Positions 33,642 through 42,966 are shown, counted from the first letter of the stretch. The stretch: 64,000 bases of DNA from Pseudooceanicola endophyticus (GCF_018760365.1 NZ_JAHIAB010000002.1:434001-498000), one strand, 5' to 3'. Program-made: numbers and translations. The notes: generated by a model not told the origin, from the sequence alone.

Positions 33642-34418
33642 ATGAAAAAACCGAAGTGGGTGATCGAGAAGGAACAGGCCAAGCGGGCCTCGGCGGCAGA
33701 GACGGTCTGGCTGTTCGGCCTGCATGCCGTCCGCGACGCGCTGGAGAACCCCGCGCGCGAGAAGCTGCGCCTGGTGGTGACCAAGAACGCGCTCGACAAG
33801 CTGGCCGATGCGGTCGCCGCCTCGGGCATCGAGCCCGAGATCAGCGACCCGCGAAAATTCGCGGCGCCCATCGACCCGCAGTCGGTGCACCAGGGCGCGG
33901 CGCTGGAGGTGAAGGCGCTGGACTGGGGCCGCATTCCCGACGTCTGCCTGGGCGATGGCACGCGCCCGCCCCGCGTGGTGCTGCTGGACCGGGTGACCGA
34001 TCCGCATAACGTGGGGGCCATCCTGCGCTCGGCCGAGGTGTTCGGCGCCTGCGCGGTGATCGCCCCGCGCCACCATTCCGCCCCCGAGACCGGGGCGCTG
34101 GCCAAGACCGCCTCGGGCGCGCTGGAGCGTCAGCCCTATCTGCGGGTCAAGAACCTGTCGGATGCGATCCGGGAGCTGCAGGACATGGGTTATATCGTGC
34201 TGGGTCTGGCGGGCGAGGCCGAGCAGAGCATCGAGACCGCGCTGGAAGGACGGCGGGATCGTCCGGTGGCGCTGGTCCTGGGCGCCGAGGGGCCGGGGCT
34301 GCGCGAGAAGACGCGGGAATTCTGCGATGCGCTGGTGCGGATCGACTTTGCCGGTGCCTTCGGATCGCTGAACGTGTCGAACGCGGCGGCGGTGGCGCTT
34401 TACGCGTCGCGGGGCTGA
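33642..34418 (+). CDS. rlmB: 23S rRNA (guanosine-2251-2′-O)-methyltransferase RlmB (TrmH family)
   Basis: The start MKKPKWVIEKEQ gives 258 residues. SPOUT motifs are clear: VVLLDRVTDPHNVGAILRSA, then VLGAEGPGLR, then SLNVSNAAAVALY (the knot). The N-terminal part includes WLFGLHAVRDAL, typical of the RlmB L30e-like domain. It methylates the ribose of G2251 in 23S rRNA using SAM. It stands between tRNA-Tyr (opposite strand) and a possible small RNA. Confidence 0.85.
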   Translation: MKKPKWVIEKEQAKRASAAETVWLFGLHAVRDALENPAREKLRLVVTKNALDKLADAVAASGIEPEISDPRKFAAPIDPQSVHQGAALEVKALDWGRIPDVCLGDGTRPPRVVLLDRVTDPHNVGAILRSAEVFGACAVIAPRHHSAPETGALAKTASGALERQPYLRVKNLSDAIRELQDMGYIVLGLAGEAEQSIETALEGRRDRPVALVLGAEGPGLREKTREFCDALVRIDFAGAFGSLNVSNAAAVALYASRG

Positions 34419-34469
34419 GGGACGGTGAGCTGAAGGGGGCATTGCCCGTTTTCCGGGTAATGATTCGTT

Positions 34470-34608
34470 CACATTCTTATTACAGCCTCTTCAAGTCCGA
34501 TACGCGTACCCTAGCTATCGTACAGAGGCACCGGCCTGGAACGCCGATGTTTCCTTTCACTGTCCCTCGTTCCGCACTGGCGCCCAAGGTTTCCTTGGGC
34601 GCTTTTTT
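34470..34608 (+). ncRNA. Candidate small RNA or long leader ending in a strong terminator
   Basis: The 235-bp gap after rlmB is AT-richer than its surroundings. GCCTCT (34485–34490) can pair with AGAGGC (34524–34529), enclosing smaller repeats, and a perfect 10-bp terminator hairpin with six T's follows (34580–34608). The next gene starts 45 bases later with its own ribosome site. The 5′ end is a guess. It could instead be the 3′ UTR of rlmB. Confidence 0.4.
34580..34608 (+). terminator. Intrinsic terminator
   Basis: GCGCCCAAGG (34580–34589) and CCTTGGGCGC (34593–34602) form a perfect 10-bp stem with a TTT loop, followed by TTTTTT (34603–34608). It ends the rlmB transcript or the candidate small RNA. 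Confidence 0.92.
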
Positions 34609-34653
34609 ATGGCTTCGGAGGGTGGTTTGGGGAAAATATCAGGGAGCAAGCCC

Positions 34654-35100
34654 ATGGATGACGCGGGTCTGAGACGGATTTTCGAAGGCGTGAGCGGGAT
34701 CGCGGTGGTGGGTTGGTCGCCCAAGCCCGAGCGGCCCAGTCACCGGGTGGCCGAGGTGCTGCGGAACTGGGGCTATCTGGTGGTGCCGGTCAATCCCGGC
34801 GCGGCGGGGCAGCCCTTTCACGACCAGGCGGTCTGCGGCTCTCTGGCGGAGGTCGGGGCACGCTACGGCGCGCGGGTGCAGATGCTGGATGTCTTCCGCC
34901 GTGGCGAGGCGGTGCCCGCGGAGGTCGCGGCGGCGCTGAGCGCGCTGCCGGGGCTGGCGGTGGTCTGGATGCAGCTTGGCGTGGTGAGCCCGCAGGCCGC
35001 CGCGCAGGCGGAGGCGGCGGGGCTGGAGGTGGTGATGGACCGCTGCCCGGCCATCGAGCTGCCACGGCTTTATCCGGAAGGGGTGGTGTCTTCGTCTTGA
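34654..35100 (+). CDS. CoA-binding (YccU-type) protein
   Basis: The start MDDAGLRRIFEG is preceded by GGGAG and gives 148 residues. The Rossmann-like CoA-binding fold shows as IAVVGWSPKPERPSHRVAEV and GYLVVPVNPG near residues 17–50, then VVWMQLGVVSPQAAAQAEAA, and a conserved VMDRCPAIELPRLY near the end. Its physiological role is unknown. It begins just after the terminator, so it needs a promoter of its own in the last bases of the gap. Confidence 0.82.
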   Translation: MDDAGLRRIFEGVSGIAVVGWSPKPERPSHRVAEVLRNWGYLVVPVNPGAAGQPFHDQAVCGSLAEVGARYGARVQMLDVFRRGEAVPAEVAAALSALPGLAVVWMQLGVVSPQAAAQAEAAGLEVVMDRCPAIELPRLYPEGVVSSS

Positions 35101-35153
35101 GGCGCGGTTCCTGAGGCGCAGTTCCAGAGGCCGGGGGTTGTGGCGGGCCGGGC

Positions 35154-35212
35154 AGGGGGCGCTGCCCCCGTCTCCTGCGGAGACTCCCCCGAGGTATTTG
35201 GAACAAGAAAAT
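35154..35212. repeat. Intergenic palindromic repeat, copy A
   Basis: A GGGGGCGCTGCCCCC palindrome, then a GTCTCCTGCGGAGAC hairpin, then CCCCCGAGGTATTTGG. This is a divergent member of the repeat found at 47862, 47947 and 55291. It lies in the gap before argS. Confidence 0.6.
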
Positions 35213-35352
35213 CGGGGATGGGGTCGCCGGGTGGTCGGGGCCGGGGCTTGCGGGCGGCCGGGGACGGGGCGGAAGGCCGGGGCGGGAGCTCTGATGGATT
35301 GACCTTCGGGATGCGGGTGATAAACCCGCCCGGAAGCCGTCAGGAAAGCGTC

Positions 35353-37098
35353 ATGAACCTCTTTACCGATATCCGCAGCCTCGTTCTGGACAGCCTCTCC
35401 GCCCTTCAGGGGACCGGGGACCTGCCGGGCGACCTCTCCTTCGACAACGTTGCCGTGGAGCCGCCGCGCGATGCCGCCCATGGGGACATGGCGACCAATG
35501 CCGCGATGGTGCTGGCCAAGCCCGCGAAGCTGAAGCCGCGCGACATCGCCGACAAGCTGGCCGCGCTGCTGGTCGCCGATCCGCGCATCGCCAGCGCCGA
35601 AGTCGCCGGCCCGGGCTTCCTGAACCTGCGGCTGGAAACCGGGCTCTGGGGGTCGGTCGTGCTGGCGGCGCTGAACGAGGGCAGGGCCTACGGACGTTCG
35701 CAGCTGGGCGCGGGCATCAAGGTCAACGTGGAATATGTCTCGGCCAACCCGACGGGGCCGCTGCATGTCGGCCATACCCGGGGCGCGGTCTTCGGCGATG
35801 CCCTGGCCTCTCTGCTGGATTACGCGGGCTATGACGTCACCCGCGAATACTACATCAACGACGGCGGCGCCCAGGTCGACGTGCTGGCGCGTTCCGTCTA
35901 CCTGCGCTACCTGGAGCAGTTCGGCCGCGAAGTGGCCTTCGAGAACGGCACCTACCCGGGCGATTACCTGATCGAGGTCGGCGCGGCGCTGAAGGAGAAG
36001 GTGGGCGAGGCCTATGTCGACCAGCCCGAGGAAACCTGGCTGGACGAGGTGCGCCTGTTCGCCACCGATGCCATGATGGCGCTGATCCGCGAGGACCTGG
36101 CGACGCTGGGTGTCGAGATGGATGTCTTCTTCTCGGAAAAGAGCCTTTACGGCACCGGCAAGATCGAGGCGGCGATCGACAGCCTGCGCGCCAAGGGCCT
36201 GATCTACCGCGGCACGCTGGAGCCGCCCAAGGGCAAGCTGCCCGAGGACTGGGAGCCGCGCGAGCAGACGCTGTTCAAGTCCACCGAACATGGCGATGAC
36301 GTCGACCGCCCGATCATGAAGTCGGATGGGGCCTGGACCTATTTCGCCCCCGACATCGCCTATCACTACGACAAGGTGGAGCGCGGCTTTGACCAGCTGA
36401 TCGACGTCTTCGGCGCCGATCACGGCGGCTACGTGAAGCGGATGAAGGCGGCGGTGTCGGCGCTGTCGGATGGCCGCGTGCCGGTCGACATCAAGCTGTG
36501 CCAGCTGGTGAAGCTGTTCAAGAACGGCGAGCCGTTCAAGATGTCCAAGCGCGCCGGCACCTTCATCACCCTGCGCGACGTGGTCGAGCAGGTCGGCCCC
36601 GACGTGACCCGTTTCGTCATGCTGACCCGCAAGAACGACGCGCCGCTCGACTTCGATTTCGACAAGGTGCTGGAGCAGTCCAAGGACAACCCGGTCTTCT
36701 ACGTGCAATATGCCCATGCCCGTGTCTGCTCGGCGATCCGCCGCGCGACCGAGGCGGGGATTGCCTGCGATGACGCCGTGCTGGCGGCTGCGGACCTTTC
36801 GGAGATGACCCACGAGTCCGAGCTGAACGTCGCGCGGAAACTTGCCGAATGGCCGCGCCTGGTGGAAATCGCCGCGCGCACCAACGAACCGCACCGGATC
36901 GCCTTCTACCTCTATGAACTGGCCTCGGACCTGCATGCGCTTTACAATCGCGGCAACGAGGAGACCCAGCTGCGCTTCGTCCAGGAAGGCAATCCGGCGC
37001 TGAGTCAGGCCAAACTGGCACTGGCGCGCTCCGTGGCCGTTGTCATTTCCGCAGGTCTTGCTATCCTTGGGGTGAACCCGGCGGAAGAAATGCGCTGA
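35353..37098 (+). CDS. argS: Arginine–tRNA ligase
   Basis: The 581-residue product charges tRNA-Arg. Class I motifs: a HIGH-type motif in [18 protein letters not shown] (about residues 131–148) and the KMSK-type motif in [10 protein letters not shown] near 396. The C-terminal DALR domain ends with [13 protein letters not shown]. The start has an AGGAAA site. It heads the conserved group argS–SPOR–nagZ–scpA–scpB. Confidence 0.97.
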   Translation: MNLFTDIRSLVLDSLSALQGTGDLPGDLSFDNVAVEPPRDAAHGDMATNAAMVLAKPAKLKPRDIADKLAALLVADPRIASAEVAGPGFLNLRLETGLWGSVVLAALNEGRAYGRSQLGAGIKVNVEYVSANPTGPLHVGHTRGAVFGDALASLLDYAGYDVTREYYINDGGAQVDVLARSVYLRYLEQFGREVAFENGTYPGDYLIEVGAALKEKVGEAYVDQPEETWLDEVRLFATDAMMALIREDLATLGVEMDVFFSEKSLYGTGKIEAAIDSLRAKGLIYRGTLEPPKGKLPEDWEPREQTLFKSTEHGDDVDRPIMKSDGAWTYFAPDIAYHYDKVERGFDQLIDVFGADHGGYVKRMKAAVSALSDGRVPVDIKLCQLVKLFKNGEPFKMSKRAGTFITLRDVVEQVGPDVTRFVMLTRKNDAPLDFDFDKVLEQSKDNPVFYVQYAHARVCSAIRRATEAGIACDDAVLAAADLSEMTHESELNVARKLAEWPRLVEIAARTNEPHRIAFYLYELASDLHALYNRGNEETQLRFVQEGNPALSQAKLALARSVAVVISAGLAILGVNPAEEMR

Positions 37099-37177
37099 AA
37101 GCCACGCCGCCGGGGTCGGGCAGTTCAGGTATTGTGACAGCGAGACCGGGCACCCAAGCCCCGGCGGTTGAGGCGTT

Positions 37178-38110
37178 ATGGCAGATTATCACGCGGACGG
37201 GCAGTTCATGCCCGGCTATCACGAAGATCCGGAGCCGGCGGCAGCAGGCCCCGCGCGGACCATGCGCCTGGCCGGGACGGCCCTGTCGCTGGCCATCGTC
37301 GCCGGGATCGGCTTCTGGGGCTACCGCATGGTGATGCGCGATGTCTCGGGCGTGCCGGTCGTCAGGGCGATGACCGGAGAGACCCGGCGCGTGCCCGAGG
37401 ATTCCGGCGGCACCGAGACCGAATTCCAGGGCCTGTCCGTCAACCATGTGGCCGAAGGGGGCACCGCCGCCGCGCCGGCCAACAAGGTCACCCTGGCCCC
37501 CGGGCCGGTGGATCTGGGCGACGATGCCCTGACGCCGGCACAGCTGGGCGCCGGGCAGACCGCCCAGGGCACCCCCACGCAGCTGCCGAAGGGCGAGACG
37601 CTGGAAGACATCGCCTCGCGGATCGCGACGCTGTCGGATGCGGCGGCGGCCCCGGTGCCCGACAACCAGGACGACCAGGATGACGATGGCGCGGCCCAGC
37701 TGATCAGCGGCAAGGGCGTCGGAGAGGCCGTGCGGCCCAAGCAGCGCCCGACCGCGCTGGCAACCCGGCCCGCATCGGATCCGGCGACGGCTGCGGCGCC
37801 CGCAGGGGGCGCAGCCCCGGCTGCCGGCCCGATCGACGTGGCGCCCGCGGATGTGCCGCCCGGCACCTTCCTGGCCCAGGTCGGCGCCTTCGCAAGCGAA
37901 GCCATCGCCAAGAAGGAATGGGACCGCCTGTCGCAGGACTTCTCGATCTACCTGCAGGACCGCAAGCGCGTCATCGAGGTGGCCGAGACCGGGGGGCGCA
38001 CCTTCTACCGGCTGCGCGTCATGGGCTTCTCGGATCTCTCCGATGCCCGCCGCTTCTGCGCCACGCTGGTCGCCGGCCGTGTCGACTGCATTCCCGTCCT
38101 GACGAAGTAA
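37178..38110 (+). CDS. SPOR-domain cell-envelope protein
   Basis: The 310-residue product has a short cytoplasmic N-terminus, one transmembrane helix (about residues 30–50, LAGTALSLAIVAGIGFWGY), a long Pro/Ala/Asp-rich linker, and a C-terminal SPOR domain (FLAQVGAFASEAIAKKEWDR to FCATLVAGRVDCIPV). SPOR domains bind denuded glycan strands at the division septum. The neighbour nagZ also acts on peptidoglycan. Confidence 0.9.
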   Translation: MADYHADGQFMPGYHEDPEPAAAGPARTMRLAGTALSLAIVAGIGFWGYRMVMRDVSGVPVVRAMTGETRRVPEDSGGTETEFQGLSVNHVAEGGTAAAPANKVTLAPGPVDLGDDALTPAQLGAGQTAQGTPTQLPKGETLEDIASRIATLSDAAAAPVPDNQDDQDDDGAAQLISGKGVGEAVRPKQRPTALATRPASDPATAAAPAGGAAPAAGPIDVAPADVPPGTFLAQVGAFASEAIAKKEWDRLSQDFSIYLQDRKRVIEVAETGGRTFYRLRVMGFSDLSDARRFCATLVAGRVDCIPVLTK

Positions 38111-38119
38111 GATCCAGAC

Positions 38120-39115
38120 ATGCCTTTCGGTGCCACGATCCTCGACCCCACGGGGCCGGTCCTGACGTCTGAGGAGCGCGCGCTCTTCCGCACGGCCGAT
38201 CCCTTCGGCTTCATCCTGTTCGCCCGCCATATCGAGACCGCCGATCAGGTCCGCCGCCTTTGCGGCGACCTGCGCGAGGCGGTCGGGCGCGACGTGCCGA
38301 TCCTGCTGGACCAGGAGGGCGGGCGCGTGCAGCGCCTGCGCCCGCCGCTGGGCCGGCAATGGGACGAGCCGCTCGATTTCGCGGCCCGCGCCGGCGATCA
38401 CGCCGAGGAGGCGATGCGCCTGCGCTATGCGCTGATCGCGACGGAAATGCGCGCGCTTGGCATCGACGTCGATTGCGCGCCGCTGATCGACGTGGCCGAG
38501 GCGGACACCCATCCCTTCCTGAAAAGCCGCTGCTACGGCACCGATCCCGCCACCGTCGCGCGCCTTGGCCGTGCCGTGGCCGAGGGGCTGATGCAGGGCG
38601 GCGTGCTGCCGGTGGTCAAGCACATGCCGGGCCATGGCCGCGCCCGCGCCGACAGCCACAAGGAACTGCCGCGCGTCACCGCCGCGCTTGAAGAGCTTGA
38701 CCGGATCGACTTTGCCCCCTTCAAGGTGCTGAACCACCTGGCCATGGGCATGACCGCCCATATCGTCTTCGAGGCGCTGGACCCGGAGCTGCCGGCCACG
38801 CTGTCTCCGGTGGTCATGCAGGCGATCCGCAACCGGATCGGCTTCGACAACCTGATCATGACCGACGACATCTCGATGAAGGCGCTGAGCGGCGGGCTGG
38901 AGCGGATCACCACCGATGCGCTGGCCGCCGGCTGCGACGTGATCCTGCTGTGCAACGCCAGCTTCGAGGACCGTGCGACGGTGGTCGAGGCCGCGGGCCT
39001 GATGTCTCCGGCCGCGCAGGAGCGTGCGGAACGGGTGATGGACCTGCGCCGCGCCGCCCCCGTGCTTGACATACCCGCCATGGAAGGCAGGCTGAACGCC
39101 ATCCTGAACGGATAG
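38120..39115 (+). CDS. nagZ: Beta-N-acetylhexosaminidase NagZ
   Basis: The 331-residue product is a glycoside hydrolase family 3 enzyme in muropeptide recycling. LLDQEGGRVQRLRPP (about residues 62–76) and VKHMPGHGRARADSHKELP (about 166–184; the His/Asp general-acid dyad) are the family signature, and the nucleophile Asp lies in LIMTDDISMKAL near 247. It lacks a signal peptide, as expected for a cytoplasmic enzyme. Nine bases separate it from the SPOR gene. Confidence 0.95.
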   Translation: MPFGATILDPTGPVLTSEERALFRTADPFGFILFARHIETADQVRRLCGDLREAVGRDVPILLDQEGGRVQRLRPPLGRQWDEPLDFAARAGDHAEEAMRLRYALIATEMRALGIDVDCAPLIDVAEADTHPFLKSRCYGTDPATVARLGRAVAEGLMQGGVLPVVKHMPGHGRARADSHKELPRVTAALEELDRIDFAPFKVLNHLAMGMTAHIVFEALDPELPATLSPVVMQAIRNRIGFDNLIMTDDISMKALSGGLERITTDALAAGCDVILLCNASFEDRATVVEAAGLMSPAAQERAERVMDLRRAAPVLDIPAMEGRLNAILNG

Positions 39116-39130
39116 CGGAGCCGGGATCCC

Positions 39131-39958
39131 ATGTCCGAAGACGACCTGAATGCAGACCTCCCCGCGCCGGACGGTGACGGGGACCGGCCCATGTCCGTGG
39201 CCGAACGGCTGGCGGCCGAGGCGCTGATCGTCGACGTGGAAGGCTTCGAGGGGCCGCTCGACCTGCTGCTGACGCTGTCGCGGACCCAGAAGGTGGATCT
39301 GCGCAAGATTTCGGTCTTCCGGCTGGCCGAGCAGTACCTGGCCTTCGTCGAACGCGCCAAGACCCTGCGCATCGAGCTGGCGGCGGATTACCTGGTGATG
39401 GCGGCCTGGCTGGCCTTCCTGAAATCGCGCCTGCTGCTGCCCCCCGATCCCGAGGAGGAGGGCCCCTCGGGCGAGGAACTGGCGGCCCACCTGGCCTTCC
39501 AGCTGGAGCGTCTGCAGGCGATGCGCGATGCGGCTGCCCGGCTGATGGCCCGCGACCAGCGGGGGCGCGATTTCTTCGTGCGCGGCCATCCCGAAACCGT
39601 CACGCGGGTCCGACGCGTTGCCTATTCCGCGAACCTGCTGGACCTGATGCAGGCCTATGCGCGGCTGCGCACCCGGGACGAATTCCGCCCCTTCGTGATG
39701 GATCGCGACAATGTCTTCACCATGGAGCAGGCGCTGGACCACATGCGCGGCATGATCGGCTTTGCCGGGACCTGGACGGACCTCGCGTCCTACATGCCGC
39801 CGGGCTGGGCAGAGGATCCGATGCGCCGCCGCTCGGTCACCGCCGCCACTTTCGCCGCCTCGCTGGAACTGGCCAAGCAGGGCCAGGTCGAGATCCGGCA
39901 ATCCGACACCTTCGCGCCGATCCAGTTGCGCCGCAGAGAGGGCCGCAAGAATGGCTGA
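39131..39958 (+). CDS. scpA: Segregation and condensation protein A
   Basis: The 275-residue kleisin bridges SMC ATPases. The N-terminal VEGFEGPLDLLLTLSRTQKVDL (split at the Smc-neck binding helix) and ADYLVMAAWLAFLKSRLLLP are diagnostic. It overlaps scpB by 8 bases, so the two are coupled. Confidence 0.95.
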   Translation: MSEDDLNADLPAPDGDGDRPMSVAERLAAEALIVDVEGFEGPLDLLLTLSRTQKVDLRKISVFRLAEQYLAFVERAKTLRIELAADYLVMAAWLAFLKSRLLLPPDPEEEGPSGEELAAHLAFQLERLQAMRDAAARLMARDQRGRDFFVRGHPETVTRVRRVAYSANLLDLMQAYARLRTRDEFRPFVMDRDNVFTMEQALDHMRGMIGFAGTWTDLASYMPPGWAEDPMRRRSVTAATFAASLELAKQGQVEIRQSDTFAPIQLRRREGRKNG

Positions 39959-40616
39959 AGAGATCCCCGCCACCGAGGAGACCGCCGCACGCGAGACGCT
40001 GTTCGAGGCGCCGCCCCTGGCCGAGCAGGAGCGCATGGCCGAGGCGATCCTGTTCGCCAGCCCCGAGCCCGTCTCCATCGCCGAGCTGAACGCCCGTATG
40101 CCCCATGGTTGCGATGGCGCCCAGGCGGTGGCCTCGCTTCAGAAGCGCTACGAGGGGCGCGGCGTGCGTGTCGTGCGCGTCGGAGAGGCCTGGGCGATCC
40201 GCACGGCGCCCGACCTGGGCTACCTGATGCAGAAGGAAACGGTGGAACAGCGCAAGCTGTCGCGCGCCGCCATCGAGACCCTGGCGATCATCGCCTATCA
40301 CCAGCCCGTCACCCGCGCCGAGATCGAGGAGATCCGCGGCGTCACCGTATCGCGCGGCACGATCGACCAGCTGCTCGAGATGGAGTGGATCCGCTTCGGG
40401 CGCCGCCGCATGACCCCGGGCCGCCCGGTGACCTTCGTGGTGACGCCCTCGTTCCTGGATCACTTCGGACTGGAAAGCCCGCGTGACCTGCCGGGGCTGA
40501 AGGACCTGCGCGCGGCAGGTCTGCTGGACAACCGTCCCGTCCCGGGCCGCTCGGAAGAGCCGGAAGAGGACGAGGATGCGGACGAGACCACGGCGAACAT
40601 GTTCGAGGACGATTAA
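39951..40616 (+). CDS. scpB: Segregation and condensation protein B
   Basis: The start (MAEEIPATEETAARE) overlaps the scpA stop and gives 221 residues. The winged-helix pair appears in LSRAAIETLAIIAYHQPVTR and AEIEEIRGVTVSRGTIDQLL. The C-terminus is an acidic tail (EEPEEDEDADETTANMFEDD). ScpB dimers regulate the SMC–ScpA complex. Its stop codon lies inside a full CtrA box. Confidence 0.94.
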   Translation: MAEEIPATEETAARETLFEAPPLAEQERMAEAILFASPEPVSIAELNARMPHGCDGAQAVASLQKRYEGRGVRVVRVGEAWAIRTAPDLGYLMQKETVEQRKLSRAAIETLAIIAYHQPVTRAEIEEIRGVTVSRGTIDQLLEMEWIRFGRRRMTPGRPVTFVVTPSFLDHFGLESPRDLPGLKDLRAAGLLDNRPVPGRSEEPEEDEDADETTANMFEDD

Positions 40617-40627
40617 CGGTCCTTTAA
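40613..40627 (+). promoter_or_regulatory. CtrA box at the scpB end
   Basis: TTAA (40613–40616), seven bases, TTAA (40624–40627) followed by C: the full TTAA-N7-TTAAC consensus. The first half overlaps the scpB stop codon, and the small gene at 40665 starts 37 bases later. This suggests that gene may be cell-cycle controlled. Confidence 0.6.
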
Positions 40628-40664
40628 CCGCCCTGCGGTCTATCTGGGGCCGGGAGGGCCTTTG

Positions 40665-40841
40665 ATGGAACGTCTGATCCGAATGCTGCTGAACCGGCTG
40701 CTGCGCCGGGGCCTCGATCGCGGCATCGACCACCTGGCCGGGGACAGCCCCGAAGGGCGCAGGCGTGCCCGGCAGGGCCGTCAGATGGCGCGCCGCGCCC
40801 GGCAGGCGCAGCGCCTCATGAAGAACCTGCGCCGGTTCTGA
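40665..40841 (+). CDS. Small basic protein, 58 residues
   Basis: The frame MERLIRMLLNRLLRRGLDRG to the stop at 40839–40841 has a GGGAGG site 7 bases before its ATG. The product is very basic (more than 15 Arg/Lys), with an amphipathic helical N-terminus and a repeated R-x-A-R-Q pattern. It follows scpB by 48 bases on the same strand. In related genomes this slot may hold tat genes. A membrane- or nucleic-acid-binding role is possible but unproven. Confidence 0.6.
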   Translation: MERLIRMLLNRLLRRGLDRGIDHLAGDSPEGRRRARQGRQMARRARQAQRLMKNLRRF

Positions 40842-40842
40842 C

Positions 40843-41919
40843 CTAGCTGCGGAAATGCTTGGCCAGTTTCAGCCCCTGGCCCTGGTAGTTCGATGCGATG
40901 CCGGCGCCATAAAGCGTCTCGGGGCGTTCGGCCATGTGTTCGTAGACCAGCCGGCCCACCACCTGCCCGTGCTCGAGCACGAAGGGCGCCTCGTGGCAGC
41001 GCACCTCCAGCACCCCGCGCGATCCCTGTCCACCGGCCTCGGCATGGCCGAAGCCCGGATCGAAGAAGCCGGCGTAATGGACGCGGAATTCCCCCACCAT
41101 GGCCAGGTAGGGGGCCATTTCGGCGGCGTAATCGGGGGGGATGGTCACGGCCTCGCGGCTGACCAGGATGTAGAAAGCGCCGGGATCGAGGATGATGCTG
41201 CGGCGCTCGTCGGTGCGCACCGGCTCCCAGAATTCGCGCGCGTCATAGGCGCCGATCCGGTCCAGATCGATGACCCCGGTATGCGGCTTGGCGCGGTAGC
41301 CGACCAGCCCGTCCTTGCCGGGGTTCAGGTCCACCGAAAAGCCCAGGCCCTGCTCGATCACCGCCTCGCCGTCGACCAGCGGGCTTTGCGCGTGCAGCGC
41401 GCGCAGCGCCTCGTCCGTCAGCCGGGCCTCTCCGGCGCGGAAGCGGATCTGGTTCAGCCGCATGCCCGGACGCACCAGCACCGAGAAGCTGCGCGGGCAG
41501 ATCTCGGCATAAAGCGGGCCGGTGTAGCCGGCGGGAATGCGGTCGAACTCGCTGCCGCCATCGGTGATCAGCCGGGTCAGCAAATCCAGCCGCCCGGTGG
41601 AGCTTTTGGCATTGGCCATCGCCGAGATGTCCTGGGGCAGGGCCAGGCTTTCCATCAGCGGCACGACGTAGACGCAGCCCTTCTCCAGCACCGCGCCATT
41701 GCTCAGGTCGACCTGGTGCATCTCGAATTCCTCGAGGCGCTCGGCGACGCTGCGGCCCTGGCCGGCCAGGAAGGAGGCGCGCACACGCCAGGCCCGGGTG
41801 CCCAGCCGCAGGTCGAGGCTGGCGGGCTGGATCTGTGCCTCGGTGACGGCGGGCGTGGCGGAAATCTCGCCGCGCGTGATCATCTGCGTCAGGGTCTGGC
41901 TCGGCAGGATACCCGTCAT
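40843..41919 (-). CDS. dcd: dCTP deaminase, two-domain form
   Basis: The start MTGILPSQTLTQMITRG gives 358 residues, about twice the usual 190-residue enzyme, from two trimeric-dUTPase-like units. The first unit contains NAKSSTGRLDLLTRLI and GYTGPLYAEICPRSFSVLV; the second starts near IDLDRIGAYDAREFWEPV. The catalytic-type Ser-Ser-x-Gly-Arg motif is visible in the first unit only. The enzyme deaminates dCTP for dTMP synthesis. A long form of this kind is familiar in alphaproteobacteria. Confidence 0.88.
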   Translation of the reverse strand: MTGILPSQTLTQMITRGEISATPAVTEAQIQPASLDLRLGTRAWRVRASFLAGQGRSVAERLEEFEMHQVDLSNGAVLEKGCVYVVPLMESLALPQDISAMANAKSSTGRLDLLTRLITDGGSEFDRIPAGYTGPLYAEICPRSFSVLVRPGMRLNQIRFRAGEARLTDEALRALHAQSPLVDGEAVIEQGLGFSVDLNPGKDGLVGYRAKPHTGVIDLDRIGAYDAREFWEPVRTDERRSIILDPGAFYILVSREAVTIPPDYAAEMAPYLAMVGEFRVHYAGFFDPGFGHAEAGGQGSRGVLEVRCHEAPFVLEHGQVVGRLVYEHMAERPETLYGAGIASNYQGQGLKLAKHFRS

Positions 41920-41958
41920 GTGGCCTCCGGAATTGCGGTGCGACAGCTTTAAAATACG

Positions 41959-41991
41959 AAAGGCCGCGGGGGAAGAACCCACGCGGCCTTT
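41959..41991. terminator. Intrinsic-terminator-like hairpin between dcd and tRNA-Pro
   Basis: AAAGGCCGCG (41959–41968) pairs with CGCGGCCTTT (41982–41991) over a 13-base loop, with A/T runs on both sides. On the minus strand it would end the tRNA-Pro transcript. Confidence 0.65.
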
Positions 41992-42024
41992 TGTGTCTTT
42001 CCATCCGATCAAGCCGGAGAGATT

Positions 42025-42101
42025 TGGTCGGGCTAGCAGGACTCGAACCTGCGACCTTCCGTCCCCCAGACGGACGCGCTACCAGGCTGCGCTATAGCCC
42101 G
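42025..42101 (-). tRNA. tRNA-Pro(GGG)
   Basis: A 77-nt tRNA with encoded CCA. Acceptor CGGGCTA/TAGCCCG; anticodon stem TCCGT/ACGGA around CTGGGGG (anticodon GGG); T-arm GCAGG-TTCGAGT-CCTGC. The C1–G72 pair is the bacterial tRNA-Pro identity element. Confidence 0.94.
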
Positions 42102-42219
42102 ACTTGATGAAGCGGTTTCTACCTTATCTGGCCGCGCGTGCAAGGGCTTTTTTCATCTTTCTCATTCTCTTGCCGTTAGGGAATTTATTCAATGATGAGA
42201 AAGCCTTGGAAAACAGTGT

Positions 42220-42966
42220 TCAGGCGGACTCACTGAGCTTGCGCAGCAGGGTCATGGCCGCGATGGCCTCGTTGCGGGGCAGCGGTGTCTGGCGGGTCAG
42301 CAGCATCAGCAACAGACCCGAAGGCGCCGCAACGGCCGTGTTCTCGGGATCTGAGGGGATCGCCAGGAGGGCCTGGGCCAGCGGCATCCCGGCTGCGGCC
42401 TGCGGGCTGTCGGGGGCCGGCAGCTCCGAAGGCGCCGTCGTGGCGAGCATGGCAGAGCTCGAAGGCAGGGGGGCGGTGTCGGGCCGCGCCGTGGTTGTTG
42501 CGGGTCCGTCTTCCTCGTCGTCCTCCTCCAGCCCGGTGACCGGTCCGAAGGGGCTGCCCTCGTCCGAGGCCAGGCCCGGCAGGGTCGCATCGCCGGCGGT
42601 CGCGACCGGAGCGTCGAAAGAGACGGGATCGGGCAGGGGAGCGGCGGGGGCCTCGACCGGGCCCTCCGCCTCAAGCGGTACCGAAAGATCGCCCAGGGCG
42701 GGCGACATAGCGGCAACGTGACCAACACCCTTGTCGCGCAGAAGCTTCTGCACGCCCTTGATGGTCAGCCCTTCCTCATGCAGCAGGCGCTTGATCCCGC
42801 CCAGCAGTTCCATGTCGGCGGGGCGGTAGTACCGCCGGCCGCCGGCCCGTTTGACGGGGCGAATCTGGTTGAACTTGCTTTCCCAGAATCGCAGGACATG
42901 CGCGGGCGTATCGAGCCAGTCTGCAACTTCGCTGATGGTTCGGAAGGCGTCTGCGCTCTTGCTCAT
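42220..42966 (-). CDS. MerR-family transcriptional regulator
   Basis: The 248-residue product has an N-terminal MerR helix-turn-helix ([20 protein letters not shown] and [22 protein letters not shown]), then a Pro/Ala-rich, acidic C-terminal half without a metal-binding site. MerR genes of this type lie downstream of ihfA in Rhodobacterales. Only ten bases separate it from ihfA. Target genes are unknown. Confidence 0.9.
   Translation of the reverse strand: MSKSADAFRTISEVADWLDTPAHVLRFWESKFNQIRPVKRAGGRRYYRPADMELLGGIKRLLHEEGLTIKGVQKLLRDKGVGHVAAMSPALGDLSVPLEAEGPVEAPAAPLPDPVSFDAPVATAGDATLPGLASDEGSPFGPVTGLEEDDEEDGPATTTARPDTAPLPSSSAMLATTAPSELPAPDSPQAAAGMPLAQALLAIPSDPENTAVAAPSGLLLMLLTRQTPLPRNEAIAAMTLLRKLSESA

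Noticed and set aside
37061-40078. A 1,005-codon antisense open frame across SPOR, nagZ and scpA
   Set aside because: Same artefact; the sense genes are clear and in conserved order.
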